NCBI GenBank assembly: GCA_964628465.1
Contig: CAZVOA010000001.1
Span: forward strand, 299,998 to 363,997
Origin: JAFGPS01 sp964628465
GTDB lineage: Bacteria > Planctomycetota > Phycisphaerae > Sedimentisphaerales > Anaerobacaceae
Length of the DNA stretch: 64,000 nucleotides
Direction: 5' to 3'
Each line of letters starts with the position of its first letter. Within the stretch, counting starts at the first letter, position 1. The notes under the pieces are model-generated. The model searched no databases. It was not told the DNA's origin and saw nothing but the letters and a program-made list of their open reading frames with translations. The translations under genes were made by a program, and so were the position numbers. Positions 1 to 7,590 of the stretch are shown here, piece after piece.

Positions 1-699
1 ATTAAAAACATTGTGATTTAGAGCCGTAACTTCAGTTACTTCATAAGGATTGTCCCTTAACATATGCGGCTTGATAAATTTTACCCAGATAAATAAAACT
101 GTATAAGCCAGTAAAATAATTATACAAACGATTTTTGATATTAATGATTGAAATTCACTCCCAATAACCAGTGCATGAACAGCCGCCAGAAACACGGATA
201 CAAAAGCTATTTGATGAATGATTCGCCAGTATCGATAATCAAGTTTCAAAAAAGCACGAAAAAGTGACGTACATACTACAGCCACAAGAAACGTTAATAC
301 TGCCGCTCCTAAAATTTCCGGCCAGCGTTCCATCTTTAAAGGCCCGAAAGTATAGAAATCTGAATGGTAAAGAAATAAAGGATGCAAAATGGCTAATGTA
401 AGCGCACTTGCACCAAGAAACCTATGGACTATCATAAGTTTATCTATGCCAAATATTTTATTGAGGATTTTAAGCCTTGAAGATAAAGCAAATTGTATGA
501 TAAGCAGCGTAGCCGCCCAAAGCCCTGATACTTTACCGATAATAGCAAAAACAAAATCCGAATTTAATTTTTCCGGCGCCTTCGCTAAAACCGCCGCGAC
601 TTCAAGTCCCATGATTAAAACAAAAACCAGGCAGGCGAGGAATATCGAAACAATATTTCTGACGCCGGACATATTTGATATTTTAGAACTCTGAACCAT
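1..699 (-). CDS. Ferric reductase-like transmembrane protein (partial, C-terminus outside window)
   Basis: Only the first 233 codons are present; the frame runs open through base 1. The visible part is a polytopic membrane protein with about five hydrophobic segments. Histidines sit where haem-binding helices of the ferric reductase-like family carry them (VHRFLGAS, LHPLFLYHS, then RIIHQIAF and VHALVIGS). In that family the membrane domain is usually followed by FAD- and NAD(P)H-binding domains, which would lie to the left of the window. The start is the ATG at 699, preceded by AGGAA about ten bases upstream and only 16 bp behind the stop of the small membrane gene 716..1102, so the two are probably co-transcribed. 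A role in transmembrane electron transfer is inferred from the family; the electron acceptor cannot be told. Confidence 0.72.
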   Translation of the reverse strand, partial: MVQSSKISNMSGVRNIVSIFLACLVFVLIMGLEVAAVLAKAPEKLNSDFVFAIIGKVSGLWAATLLIIQFALSSRLKILNKIFGIDKLMIVHRFLGASALTLAILHPLFLYHSDFYTFGPLKMERWPEILGAAVLTFLVAVVCTSLFRAFLKLDYRYWRIIHQIAFVSVFLAAVHALVIGSEFQSLISKIVCIIILLAYTVLFIWVKFIKPHMLRDNPYEVTEVTALNHNVFN

Positions 700-715
700 T
701 TTTCTGATTCCTTAA

Positions 716-1102
716 TTACGCTTTTCTATCATTCAAACGCCAGTATTGCAATATCCAAAGCGCTAACGGAACTTTTGTTAAAAGGATGACAATATCAGAA
801 AATGTTGTTCGTAAAATTATTGAACTAAATGTTATTACTTGCGGCGGATGACCAATTGAATAATTCGCCATTGTTATTATTCCGCCAACAACCGAAATCA
901 TCGTAATAAGAAACGCCCAACGTGCAGGTGTTGAGTAGTTGAACATAATCGGCAAAATAAAAGTACAGACAGAACCAATTATAGCCGGAAACCAGTTGAT
1001 TGCTTCTTCAGAAGGTGGATGAATTCTAATATGGAAAAGCAAACCCCCGAGCGAAAGAAGAGCGAGCGAAATGTTGGGATAAAATACTTCCTTTTTAAAC
1101 AT
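716..1102 (-). CDS. Small four-helix membrane protein, function unknown
   Basis: A 128-residue protein made almost entirely of four hydrophobic segments (about residues 9-25, 36-55, 62-80 and 100-120) joined by short loops. No catalytic motif is recognised. The start ATG has a good ribosome site (AGGAG, six bases away). The gene sits directly upstream of the ferric-reductase-like gene and probably shares its transcript. A TATAAT lies on the same strand at 1135-1140, but the matching -35 (TTGGAA, 1160-1165) has a long 19-bp spacer. A membrane partner or haem-environment protein for the downstream redox gene is a guess from context only. Confidence 0.6.
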   Translation of the reverse strand: MFKKEVFYPNISLALLSLGGLLFHIRIHPPSEEAINWFPAIIGSVCTFILPIMFNYSTPARWAFLITMISVVGGIITMANYSIGHPPQVITFSSIILRTTFSDIVILLTKVPLALWILQYWRLNDRKA

Positions 1103-1333
1103 AATATTCTCCTATATTGCATTTTCATTTACCCATTATAATAAGCTCTCTTTCTCAAATTCCAAGCACTTTTATTTTTTTTGATTTAAAGATTCCAAAC
1201 AAAGACAATTTCTGTACCAAAAAAATCATTTTTCTTATATAATTACAGGATAGAAAAATATTGGTCGATAAATATAATAAGTAAAAAACAATCACATAAT
1301 CAATAAGTATTGTAAATATAATGGTTTATGTAA

Positions 1334-2680
1334 ATGAGTAAAAAACAGACAACTTATCAGAAATGTATCAATCCCGATTGCGGTGCTGAATTTGACAACG
1401 GCCAAACACTTTTTAAATGCCCGAAATGTGATGAATTGCTGGATGCACGCTATGACTGGGATAAAATAGAAGTTCCGTCAAAATTAAGCGATTTCGCAAA
1501 ACGCTGGGCGACAAGAAACAACAAGCTCGATTTTTCAGGTGTATGGCGATTCCGCGAATTACTCAATTTCTGCGAAGACAAATACAAAGTCTCCATCGGC
1601 GAAGGCCAGACAATCCTCCAGAAAAACGACTCTGTAGCGAAATATGTAGATATGAAGCCGGGATGCCTGTTTTTGCAATACGAAGGACTCAATCCTTCAG
1701 GCTCATTCAAAGATAACGGCATGACAGCAGCGTTCAGCCATGCAGTTATGGTCGGTGCAACTTCATGCGCCTGCGCATCGACGGGAAATACATCCGCCGC
1801 CGTCGCTCTCTATGCTCAAAGCTGCGGCTTAAAATGCACCGTATTTATCGGCTCAGGAAGAATCGCATTCGGAAAACTCTCTCAGGCAATGGACTACGGC
1901 GCACAGACAATCCAGATACGCGGTGATTTCGACGATTGCATGAGACAGGTCCAGAATGTTTGCACCGAACTTGGCCTGTACCTTCTCAACTCACTAAATC
2001 CGTTCAGACTCGAAGGCCAGAAAACCATCATGTACCGAATCATCGAAGCTCTGGGCTGGGAAGTTCCTGACTGGATTGTTGTTCCGGGCGGAAATCTCGG
2101 CAACTCAAGCGCATTTGGAAAAGCATTTTCAGAACTGAAAGAACTTGGTCTCATAAATAAAATCCCACGCCTGGCGATTATCAACGCAACCGGCGCAGAT
2201 ACTTTAACTGATTTGGTAAATAATAAAAAACTCACATGGAACAATGGCAACGTTGACCAGAAAATTATCGATGATTACTACGCGGATTTGACAAGCCGCA
2301 ATTTCTCACCTCATACATGCGCATCAGCAATTGAAATTTCCAGACCGGTGAATCTGAAAAAATGCCTCAGAGCAATTAAAGTTTGCAACGGCGTAGTCCG
2401 AGCGGTAACAGACGAAGAAATTCTCGACGCAAAAGCACTCATCGGCAAGCACGGTTTAGGCTGCGAACCAGCTTCCGCCGCTACTATCGCAGGCCTGAAA
2501 CATCTTAGAGAAGAAGGAATTATAGGCGATAGCGAAAGAGTCGCGTGCGTCTTAACCGGCCATGTATTAAAAGACCCGGACAAAACGGTCAACTATCATA
2601 AGAACAATGACGGCATCTTCAGCAATCCGCCGATAGAAGCCCCCAACGACCTCGACGCAATCATAAAACTGATAAAATAG
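1334..2680 (+). CDS. thrC: Threonine synthase
   Basis: Threonine synthase converts O-phospho-L-homoserine and water to L-threonine with PLP. The 448-residue protein has an N-terminal zinc-ribbon-like segment (C11, C16, C29, C32) as in the longer bacterial and plant-type enzymes. The PLP-binding lysine is in PSGSFKDNGM (about K126), followed by STGNTSAA and the phosphate-binding loop VPGGNLGN. Length is normal for the family. No clear Shine-Dalgarno sequence precedes the ATG; instead an ATG-TAA start-stop pair at 1328-1333 abuts it. No other threonine-pathway gene is adjacent. The gene converges on ribD, with a hairpin repeat between them. Confidence 0.95.
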   Translation: MSKKQTTYQKCINPDCGAEFDNGQTLFKCPKCDELLDARYDWDKIEVPSKLSDFAKRWATRNNKLDFSGVWRFRELLNFCEDKYKVSIGEGQTILQKNDSVAKYVDMKPGCLFLQYEGLNPSGSFKDNGMTAAFSHAVMVGATSCACASTGNTSAAVALYAQSCGLKCTVFIGSGRIAFGKLSQAMDYGAQTIQIRGDFDDCMRQVQNVCTELGLYLLNSLNPFRLEGQKTIMYRIIEALGWEVPDWIVVPGGNLGNSSAFGKAFSELKELGLINKIPRLAIINATGADTLTDLVNNKKLTWNNGNVDQKIIDDYYADLTSRNFSPHTCASAIEISRPVNLKKCLRAIKVCNGVVRAVTDEEILDAKALIGKHGLGCEPASAATIAGLKHLREEGIIGDSERVACVLTGHVLKDPDKTVNYHKNNDGIFSNPPIEAPNDLDAIIKLIK

Positions 2681-2733
2681 GAAATAGCCGTCCATACGTC
2701 ATTGCGTTCATGAATGTGCCGGATTAGATATAA

Positions 2734-2761
2734 GTAGGGTGCGTGACAACGCACCATTTTC
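2734..2761. repeat. Hairpin repeat of the GGTGCGT/ACGCACC family
   Basis: Inverted repeat GGTGCGT (2738-2744), GACA loop, ACGCACC (2749-2755), followed by ATTTT, between the convergent thrC and ribD genes. Nearly the same phrase recurs at about 63726-63750, and a diverged reverse copy lies at 9002-9028, so it is a dispersed element. At this site it may also serve as a terminator in either direction. Confidence 0.6.
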
Positions 2762-2765
2762 TATC

Positions 2766-3908
2766 TTATTCTCTAATCCCCAACTCGCGAAGTGCTTTCG
2801 CGGTAAGGCCTGTTATCCGCACATTGTCACCGAAAGATTTGATAGTGACATTTTGCAATCCGAGCGATTGCGGCAAATTCGACATCGGACCAGCTAATTT
2901 CGCACCACCCTGCTCACCGAGAATCTGCGGCGAAATATAAACGTAAATCTCATCTGCGAAATTCTCGGCTAAAAAGGATGTAAGCACTGTCGGCCCGCCT
3001 TCGACAAGTAATTGCTGTACGCCGCGATTTCCCAACTCATCTATCAGAAAATGTATATTGGAAAGACCATGCGTATCGAGATATGCAAAGAGTTCCGCTT
3101 TCGTCTGCTTTATAGTTTGCAGAATCTCTGGATTTTTATCAAGCGTGGACTGACTCGTGTAAACCATTACAGGATCGTCGCCGGCAGTCTTGAGCAATTT
3201 GCAATCGGGCGGAATCTTAAGAAAACTATCCATCACAATTCGCAATAATTTCTTTCCCTTGCTTGGTCTTGGAGTAAGCATAGGATTATCGGCTATGACT
3301 GTATTGATTCCAACCAGAATCGCCTGCGAACGGCGGCGGAGCTTGTGTACATCCCTTCTGCTGCGTTCGTTGGAAATCCATTTCAGTTTCTTATCCTTGC
3401 CCGCAAATGAAACACAACCATCTATCGTTTGCGCCCATTTCAAAACCACCCACGGCTTACCAGTAATCGCCCGTTTCATGAATGGAGCGTTGATAAGTTT
3501 AGCTTCTTTTTCAAGAACACCAGTATGAACTTCTATCCCCGCGTTTTTTAATTCCTGTATTCCCCCGCCGTTGTTGTGCTTTGCCGGGTCGATTGACGCT
3601 ATGTAAACTTTCGAAATACCCGCCTCAATCACCGCTTTCGAGCAAGGCCCGGTTTTTCCATAGTGACAACACGGCTCAAGAGTGACATATAACGTGCCGC
3701 CTTTGGGACTAATACCAAGTGACTGACAATCCAGTAAAGCGTTCACTTCCGCGTGCGCTTCGCCGAATTTTTTATGATACCCCTGCCCAATGATTTGATT
3801 GCCTTTTGTGATAACAGCACCAACCGGCGGATTAGGCTCAACCGACCCTATGCCGCGTTTGGCAAGGCTTATCGCCAACTTCATAAAATGTTCAGGATTT
3901 TCAATCAT
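2766..3908 (-). CDS. ribD: Bifunctional riboflavin biosynthesis deaminase/reductase RibD
   Basis: RibD carries out two steps of riboflavin synthesis: deamination of the pyrimidine intermediate, then NADPH-dependent reduction of its ribose side chain. The N-terminal deaminase domain (about residues 1-145) has the zinc site H52-A-E54 and C80/C89 (EPCCHYGKTGPC), plus the family signature EPNPPVGAVI. The C-terminal half (about 150-375) is the reductase domain, with PWVVLKWAQTIDG at its start and LLVEGGPTV near its end. At 380 residues it is full length. No other rib genes are adjacent. The ribosome site is weak. The downstream flank is a convergent intergenic hairpin. Confidence 0.95.
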   Translation of the reverse strand: MIENPEHFMKLAISLAKRGIGSVEPNPPVGAVITKGNQIIGQGYHKKFGEAHAEVNALLDCQSLGISPKGGTLYVTLEPCCHYGKTGPCSKAVIEAGISKVYIASIDPAKHNNGGGIQELKNAGIEVHTGVLEKEAKLINAPFMKRAITGKPWVVLKWAQTIDGCVSFAGKDKKLKWISNERSRRDVHKLRRRSQAILVGINTVIADNPMLTPRPSKGKKLLRIVMDSFLKIPPDCKLLKTAGDDPVMVYTSQSTLDKNPEILQTIKQTKAELFAYLDTHGLSNIHFLIDELGNRGVQQLLVEGGPTVLTSFLAENFADEIYVYISPQILGEQGGAKLAGPMSNLPQSLGLQNVTIKSFGDNVRITGLTAKALRELGIRE

Positions 3909-3930
3909 ATCTATTACATGCCTTTTGTTT

Positions 3931-4020
3931 TGTCATGCTGAGTGCAACGAAGCATCTGGCTATAGAATAAGGCTTATCTCTAATCGCAAGAGAGATTCTT
4001 CACTTCGTTCAGAATGACAA
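3931..4020. repeat. Composite inverted-repeat element (modules A and B)
   Basis: Two related arms face each other. Module A (3931-3960) begins TGTCATGCTGAGTGCAACGA. The reverse of module B (about 3992-4019) begins TGTCATTCTGAACGAAGTGA when read from its own end. A 31-bp spacer separates them. The same two modules recur at 9079-9170 in swapped orientation. The element is non-coding and resembles small dispersed elements seen between genes of many bacteria. It separates ribD from the ligA-linked gene. Confidence 0.6.
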
Positions 4021-4028
4021 ATATATTT

Positions 4029-4106
4029 TCAACTACCAAGTATATCCAATAATCCCTGTTCGTCTATAACTTTAATTCCAAGAGCATTAGCATGTATGAC
4101 TTTTGC
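4029..4106 (-). other. In-frame continuation of the BRCT-like tail beyond a TGA stop
   Basis: Reading on in frame past the TGA at 4107-4109 gives 25 more sense codons, then TGA at 4029-4031. The peptide contains ALGIKVIDEQGLLDIL, which lines up with ELGIKIIDEKQFLELI, the end of the BRCT domain of the neighbouring LigA. This segment therefore looks like the original end of the gene 4107..4676, cut off by a single nonsense change. Confidence 0.6.
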
Positions 4107-4676
4107 TCATACAGGAAGTATCTCATGATTACCAATAATTAAAAATTTTACAAACTCATCTTGTGATAGTGTAAATTCCCCTTTTGATTCAAGTTTGTTC
4201 GTCATGAATCCTTTGACCAGAATAGAAAATTCAACTCTACCAGATTTACGTTCTTCTTTACCCATAGCGGGTTTTGCATCTTCTCCACAATGAATTGAAA
4301 TACAATATTTTATTTCATTAATAGCTTTAGCCCAGTTCAGATAAGCTTCGGGAGTATCATAAAGTATGCATCCACGATGAAAAGAAAAACGAGAACCCTG
4401 GGTCCATATTTTCTTTGTTTGCTTTTCTTTTGTCTGTTTATCTATTATAACTCGGTCTGTTTTAGCAATATCAAGACAATCATTAAAACACTGTGGAACA
4501 TATACAAACCACTCATCACTACCAAGTAAGGATTTTTCTGGATATTTCAGAAGTTCTGTATATCTCTTTTCTTTTATTGGATAGCTATCTGTCTTTTCTG
4601 ATTTCTTTTGAGTTATCAGTTTTTGTAGAAATTTAATTGTTTCCTCTTTTGATTTCATTTCTTTATATGATCCCAT
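4107..4676 (-). CDS. Unknown protein with C-terminal BRCT-like domain, truncated by in-frame TGA
   Basis: A 189-residue soluble, charged protein that starts 15 bp after the ligA stop and is probably in the same operon. The first ~145 residues are not recognised. The last ~45 (FSILVKGFMTNK onward, through FVKFLIIGNHEIL) resemble the start and middle of a BRCT domain, and the missing end is found in frame just past the stop codon (4029-4106). As it stands the product lacks the last BRCT strand and helix. It is either a recent pseudogene, a sequencing error, or a stop that is read through. BRCT domains bind DNA ends or phosphoproteins; with ligA as neighbour, a role in DNA-break handling is possible but unproven. 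Confidence 0.6.
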   Translation of the reverse strand: MGSYKEMKSKEETIKFLQKLITQKKSEKTDSYPIKEKRYTELLKYPEKSLLGSDEWFVYVPQCFNDCLDIAKTDRVIIDKQTKEKQTKKIWTQGSRFSFHRGCILYDTPEAYLNWAKAINEIKYCISIHCGEDAKPAMGKEERKSGRVEFSILVKGFMTNKLESKGEFTLSQDEFVKFLIIGNHEILPV

Positions 4677-4691
4677 CCCAAATTAATAAGT

Positions 4692-6869
4692 TCATTTTTT
4701 TATCAATTCAAGAAATTGTTTTTCATCAATAATTTTAATACCTAATTCCTGTGCTTTTTTAACTTTACTCCCAGGATTCTCACCAGCCAAAATAAATGAT
4801 GTATTTATACTTACAGAGGAAGAAGATTTCCCACCGTTTTCTTTAATCGTCTGTTCTATTTGTTGACGAGTAAAATTATTTAATGTACCGGTCACAACAA
4901 TAGTCATTTTTGAAAGAGAAAGGGAGTTTTTATTTAATTGGTTCTGTGGTTTCACATATTCGGGAACCAATTTATTAATGATTACTATATTTTCAAGATC
5001 ATGGAAAAAGTCATAAATACTTTTAGCCATACCTATTCCGATTTCAGGAATCTTTTGTAACTCTTCTTTCTTTGCATTCATTAAATCATTGATTGAATCA
5101 TATTTATCTGCAATTACTTGTGCTGTTCGTCCGCCTACATTTTGTATACCCAAAGCAGCAATAAAACGCCAAAGAGGAGGTTTTTTACTTTTTTCAATTG
5201 AATCTAATATATTTTCAGCACTTTTAACACCCATCCTATCTAATTGTGTCAAATCAAATAATCCAATTTTATATAAATCAGAAAAGTCTTTTACGCTTTT
5301 TCTATCAACCAATTGCTCAATTACAGCAGGCCCAAGGTTTTCAATATCCATTTGGCCCTTACCAACAAAATATTCTATACGTTCTTTCAATTTTGCAATG
5401 CAATTAAAATTATCACAACGAACATTTACACCATTTTCATCTTTTTTAACTTTATGCTCACATATTGGGCATATCACAGGTATTTTAAATCCTTCTCCTA
5501 CAGTATCTTTTCTCTTCTCAATTATTACTTTTACAACCTGTGGTATAATCTCTCCCGCTTTTTCTATTATTACAGTGTCTCCTTCCCGGACATCAAGTTT
5601 TGCGAGCATATCAAAGTTATGAAGGCTTGCGCGTTTTACTGTTGTTCCGGCAAGTAGAACGGGAATAAGATTCGCAACTGGAGTAAGTATGCCGGTCTTT
5701 CCCACTTGAACGTCTATTGATTCCACCACAGTTTCTTCCTGTTCTGCGGCAAACTTATATGAAATACACCATCTCGGCGCGCGGCCTGTTGAGCCGAGTT
5801 TTTCACGCTGTGCGAGATTATTAATTTTTACAACCATACCGTCAATCTGGTAATCAAGCTCGGATCGTTTCTCGTCCCAGCTCTGGCAAATTTCCATTAC
5901 TTCCTCTATATCTTTAGCTTTCTGTATGTTAGGGTTTACAGGCAAACCAAGCTTTTTGAATTTTTCAAGGCAGTCAAAATGGTTGTCTGCTAAAGGCTCG
6001 GAAATCTCACCTATAGCATAAGCAAAGAACGAAAGATTTCGCTGAGCTGTCGTTCTTGCATCCAATAGATGTAATGAACCAGCAGTAGTATTTCTTGGAT
6101 TAGCAAAGCCAGATTCCCCTTCAGGTTGTAATCTATTTAATTTGACAAAGGAACTTGTTGGCATAAATACTTCACCACGAACTTCGAGTATATAGGGAAT
6201 AATTTCATTGCTTCTTAATACAAGCGGTATAGCTTTTATTGTTCTTATATTTTTTGTTACATCGTCACCAACATTTCCATTACCACGAGTTGCCCCATTT
6301 TTAAGTTTGCCATTTTCATAACGTAGATTTATAGCAACACCATCGATTTTCAACTCTACTACATAGTCATAATCATTGTGACCAAGCTGCTTTTTTATCC
6401 TCTCATCAAATGCTTTGAGTTCTTCTGCATTATAAGTATTATCCATACTAAGCATAGGAATAGAATGCATAACAGTATCGAATCCTTCCAGCGGCTGACC
6501 AGAAACTCGCTGCGTAGGTGAATCTTCTGTTATAAACATAGGATACTTATCTTCAAGTTGTTTCAGTTCTGTAAATAGTTTATCGTATTCCCTATCAGAT
6601 ATCTTTGGACTAAAAAGATTATAATATAAATAATCATGCTCACGAATTTGTTCACGTAATGATTCTATTTTGGTGATTAAATGCTTACACTGTGTAGGTG
6701 AGTCTTCTGTTATAAGTTCAGGATGCTCTTTCTCAAGGTCCTTTAATTGCGAAAAAAGCTTATCGTATTCCTGGTCGGAAATCTTCGGCTGATTCAGAAC
6801 ATAATACATATAGTCATGATCACGAATCTGCTCACGTAACCGCACAATTTGTTTGTTAATATCACTCAT
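4692..6869 (-). CDS. ligA: NAD-dependent DNA ligase LigA with duplicated N-terminal Ia domain
   Basis: LigA seals nicks in duplex DNA using NAD+. At 725 residues it is longer than usual (about 670) because the Ia domain, which binds the nicotinamide half of NAD, occurs twice in exact 60-residue tandem (1-60 and 61-120, each ending ITEDSPTQ). Both copies keep HDYxYY and ISDxEYDKLF. The adenylation domain has the catalytic lysine in VELKIDGVAI (K174). An OB fold, a zinc finger with four cysteines (CPIC and later CDNFNC), helix-hairpin-helix repeats and a C-terminal BRCT domain follow. The ATG at 6869 has no Shine-Dalgarno and lies in a 7-bp inverted repeat (6868-6874 with 6879-6885) that could hide it in mRNA. 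Confidence 0.95.
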   Translation of the reverse strand: MSDINKQIVRLREQIRDHDYMYYVLNQPKISDQEYDKLFSQLKDLEKEHPELITEDSPTQCKHLITKIESLREQIREHDYLYYNLFSPKISDREYDKLFTELKQLEDKYPMFITEDSPTQRVSGQPLEGFDTVMHSIPMLSMDNTYNAEELKAFDERIKKQLGHNDYDYVVELKIDGVAINLRYENGKLKNGATRGNGNVGDDVTKNIRTIKAIPLVLRSNEIIPYILEVRGEVFMPTSSFVKLNRLQPEGESGFANPRNTTAGSLHLLDARTTAQRNLSFFAYAIGEISEPLADNHFDCLEKFKKLGLPVNPNIQKAKDIEEVMEICQSWDEKRSELDYQIDGMVVKINNLAQREKLGSTGRAPRWCISYKFAAEQEETVVESIDVQVGKTGILTPVANLIPVLLAGTTVKRASLHNFDMLAKLDVREGDTVIIEKAGEIIPQVVKVIIEKRKDTVGEGFKIPVICPICEHKVKKDENGVNVRCDNFNCIAKLKERIEYFVGKGQMDIENLGPAVIEQLVDRKSVKDFSDLYKIGLFDLTQLDRMGVKSAENILDSIEKSKKPPLWRFIAALGIQNVGGRTAQVIADKYDSINDLMNAKKEELQKIPEIGIGMAKSIYDFFHDLENIVIINKLVPEYVKPQNQLNKNSLSLSKMTIVVTGTLNNFTRQQIEQTIKENGGKSSSSVSINTSFILAGENPGSKVKKAQELGIKIIDEKQFLELIKK

Positions 6870-6992
6870 ACAATGCTAATTGTATATCTTTTGCGATGAA
6901 AATTAAATCTAAATTTCTAAGTGTTTTGACAACTTGTTTTTATTTCAATCTTCAATGGAATGACAAGGTATAGTAACAAATGAACAGCTATA

Positions 6993-7037
6993 TTTAAAAA
7001 TAAAAACTCTATCTCAATAGTTCGTATCGAGATAGAG
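6993..7037 (-). terminator. Rho-independent terminator downstream of rpsU
   Basis: Perfect 9-bp stem CTCTATCTC (7007-7015 on the plus strand) with GAGATAGAG (7029-7037) and a 13-nt loop. Read on the minus strand it is followed by TTTTTATTTTTA. It lies about 85 bp past the rpsU stop, in the same direction. Confidence 0.75.
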
Positions 7038-7122
7038 CGAGACTGTTTTATTTAAACCACAAAAAAATTGATGCTTTTTTAGTGTGCCAGACTGAAGTTT
7101 TGGTTAAAAGTCGCTTTTTAGA

Positions 7123-7305
7123 CTACATCTCACCAATGACGGTTCTCTGTGATCTTCTCATTCTGCGGCGGTTCTTCTCAGATGGCTTCTCATAATAAGC
7201 TACACGTTTCATATCGCGAATCAAACCTTCTTTTTCGCATAGCTTCTTAAAGCGTCTTATCATTTGCTGAACCGATTCACCTGTACGAGATTTAACTTTT
7301 AACAT
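7123..7305 (-). CDS. rpsU: 30S ribosomal protein S21
   Basis: A 60-residue, strongly basic protein with the S21 pattern: an N-terminal VKSRTGESVQQMIRRFKK segment, a central LIRDMKRVAYYEKPSEK stretch, and an arginine-rich tail (NRRRMRRSQR). S21 binds the 30S platform near the anti-Shine-Dalgarno and helps initiation. The gene stands alone with its own promoter (7397..7425) and terminator (6993..7037) and is divergent from hflX. Length fits the family. Confidence 0.93.
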   Translation of the reverse strand: MLKVKSRTGESVQQMIRRFKKLCEKEGLIRDMKRVAYYEKPSEKNRRRMRRSQRTVIGEM

Positions 7306-7396
7306 ATATCAAGAATCCTTCGTTTACTCTTAAAATTAAGAGCCGATTAAAATTTTCACTATTACTAATATTTCGTCAAAAAACGATAAGTTTATA

Positions 7397-7425
7397 AGTA
7401 TAATATCAAAGTTCTTATTTTACAA
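7397..7425 (-). promoter_or_regulatory. Probable sigma-70-type promoter of rpsU
   Basis: On the minus strand, TTGTAA (7420-7425), 17-bp spacer, TATACT (7397-7402). An overlapping TTGACT at 7425-7430 could be an alternative -35. It lies about 90 bp upstream of the rpsU start. Confidence 0.45.
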
Positions 7426-7504
7426 GTCAAAAAATTGTTCTATAATATTTTTTTTAAGAAAATAGTTATTTCGTCCTATAATAGGGTTTTTAATAGAAAT
7501 AATG

Positions 7505-7534
7505 GCTCATTTTACTCAAAAAATGAGCTTTTTT
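7505..7534 (+). terminator. Intrinsic terminator hairpin in the hflX leader
   Basis: GCTCATTTT (7505-7513), 6-nt loop, AAAATGAGC (7520-7528), then TTTTTT (7529-7534). It points toward hflX, and no gene on the plus strand precedes it, so it lies between any hflX promoter (TATAAT at 7441-7446 or 7477-7482) and the hflX start at 7591. That makes it a candidate attenuator. Confidence 0.6.
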
Positions 7535-7590
7535 CAAATAAAATGTTAAAATGTATAAGATAAAAATGTTATTTAGGAGTGTTTTCTCCC

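Noticed and set aside
389..694. 101-codon plus-strand open frame
   Set aside because: Lies opposite the partial ferric-reductase-like gene, which has membrane topology, paired histidines, a ribosome site and operon spacing.
4107..4109. TGA at the end of the BRCT-like frame as a selenocysteine or reassigned codon
   Set aside because: TGA ends other genes here normally, no SECIS-like hairpin is evident after it, and BRCT domains have no selenocysteine site. A nonsense change is simpler.
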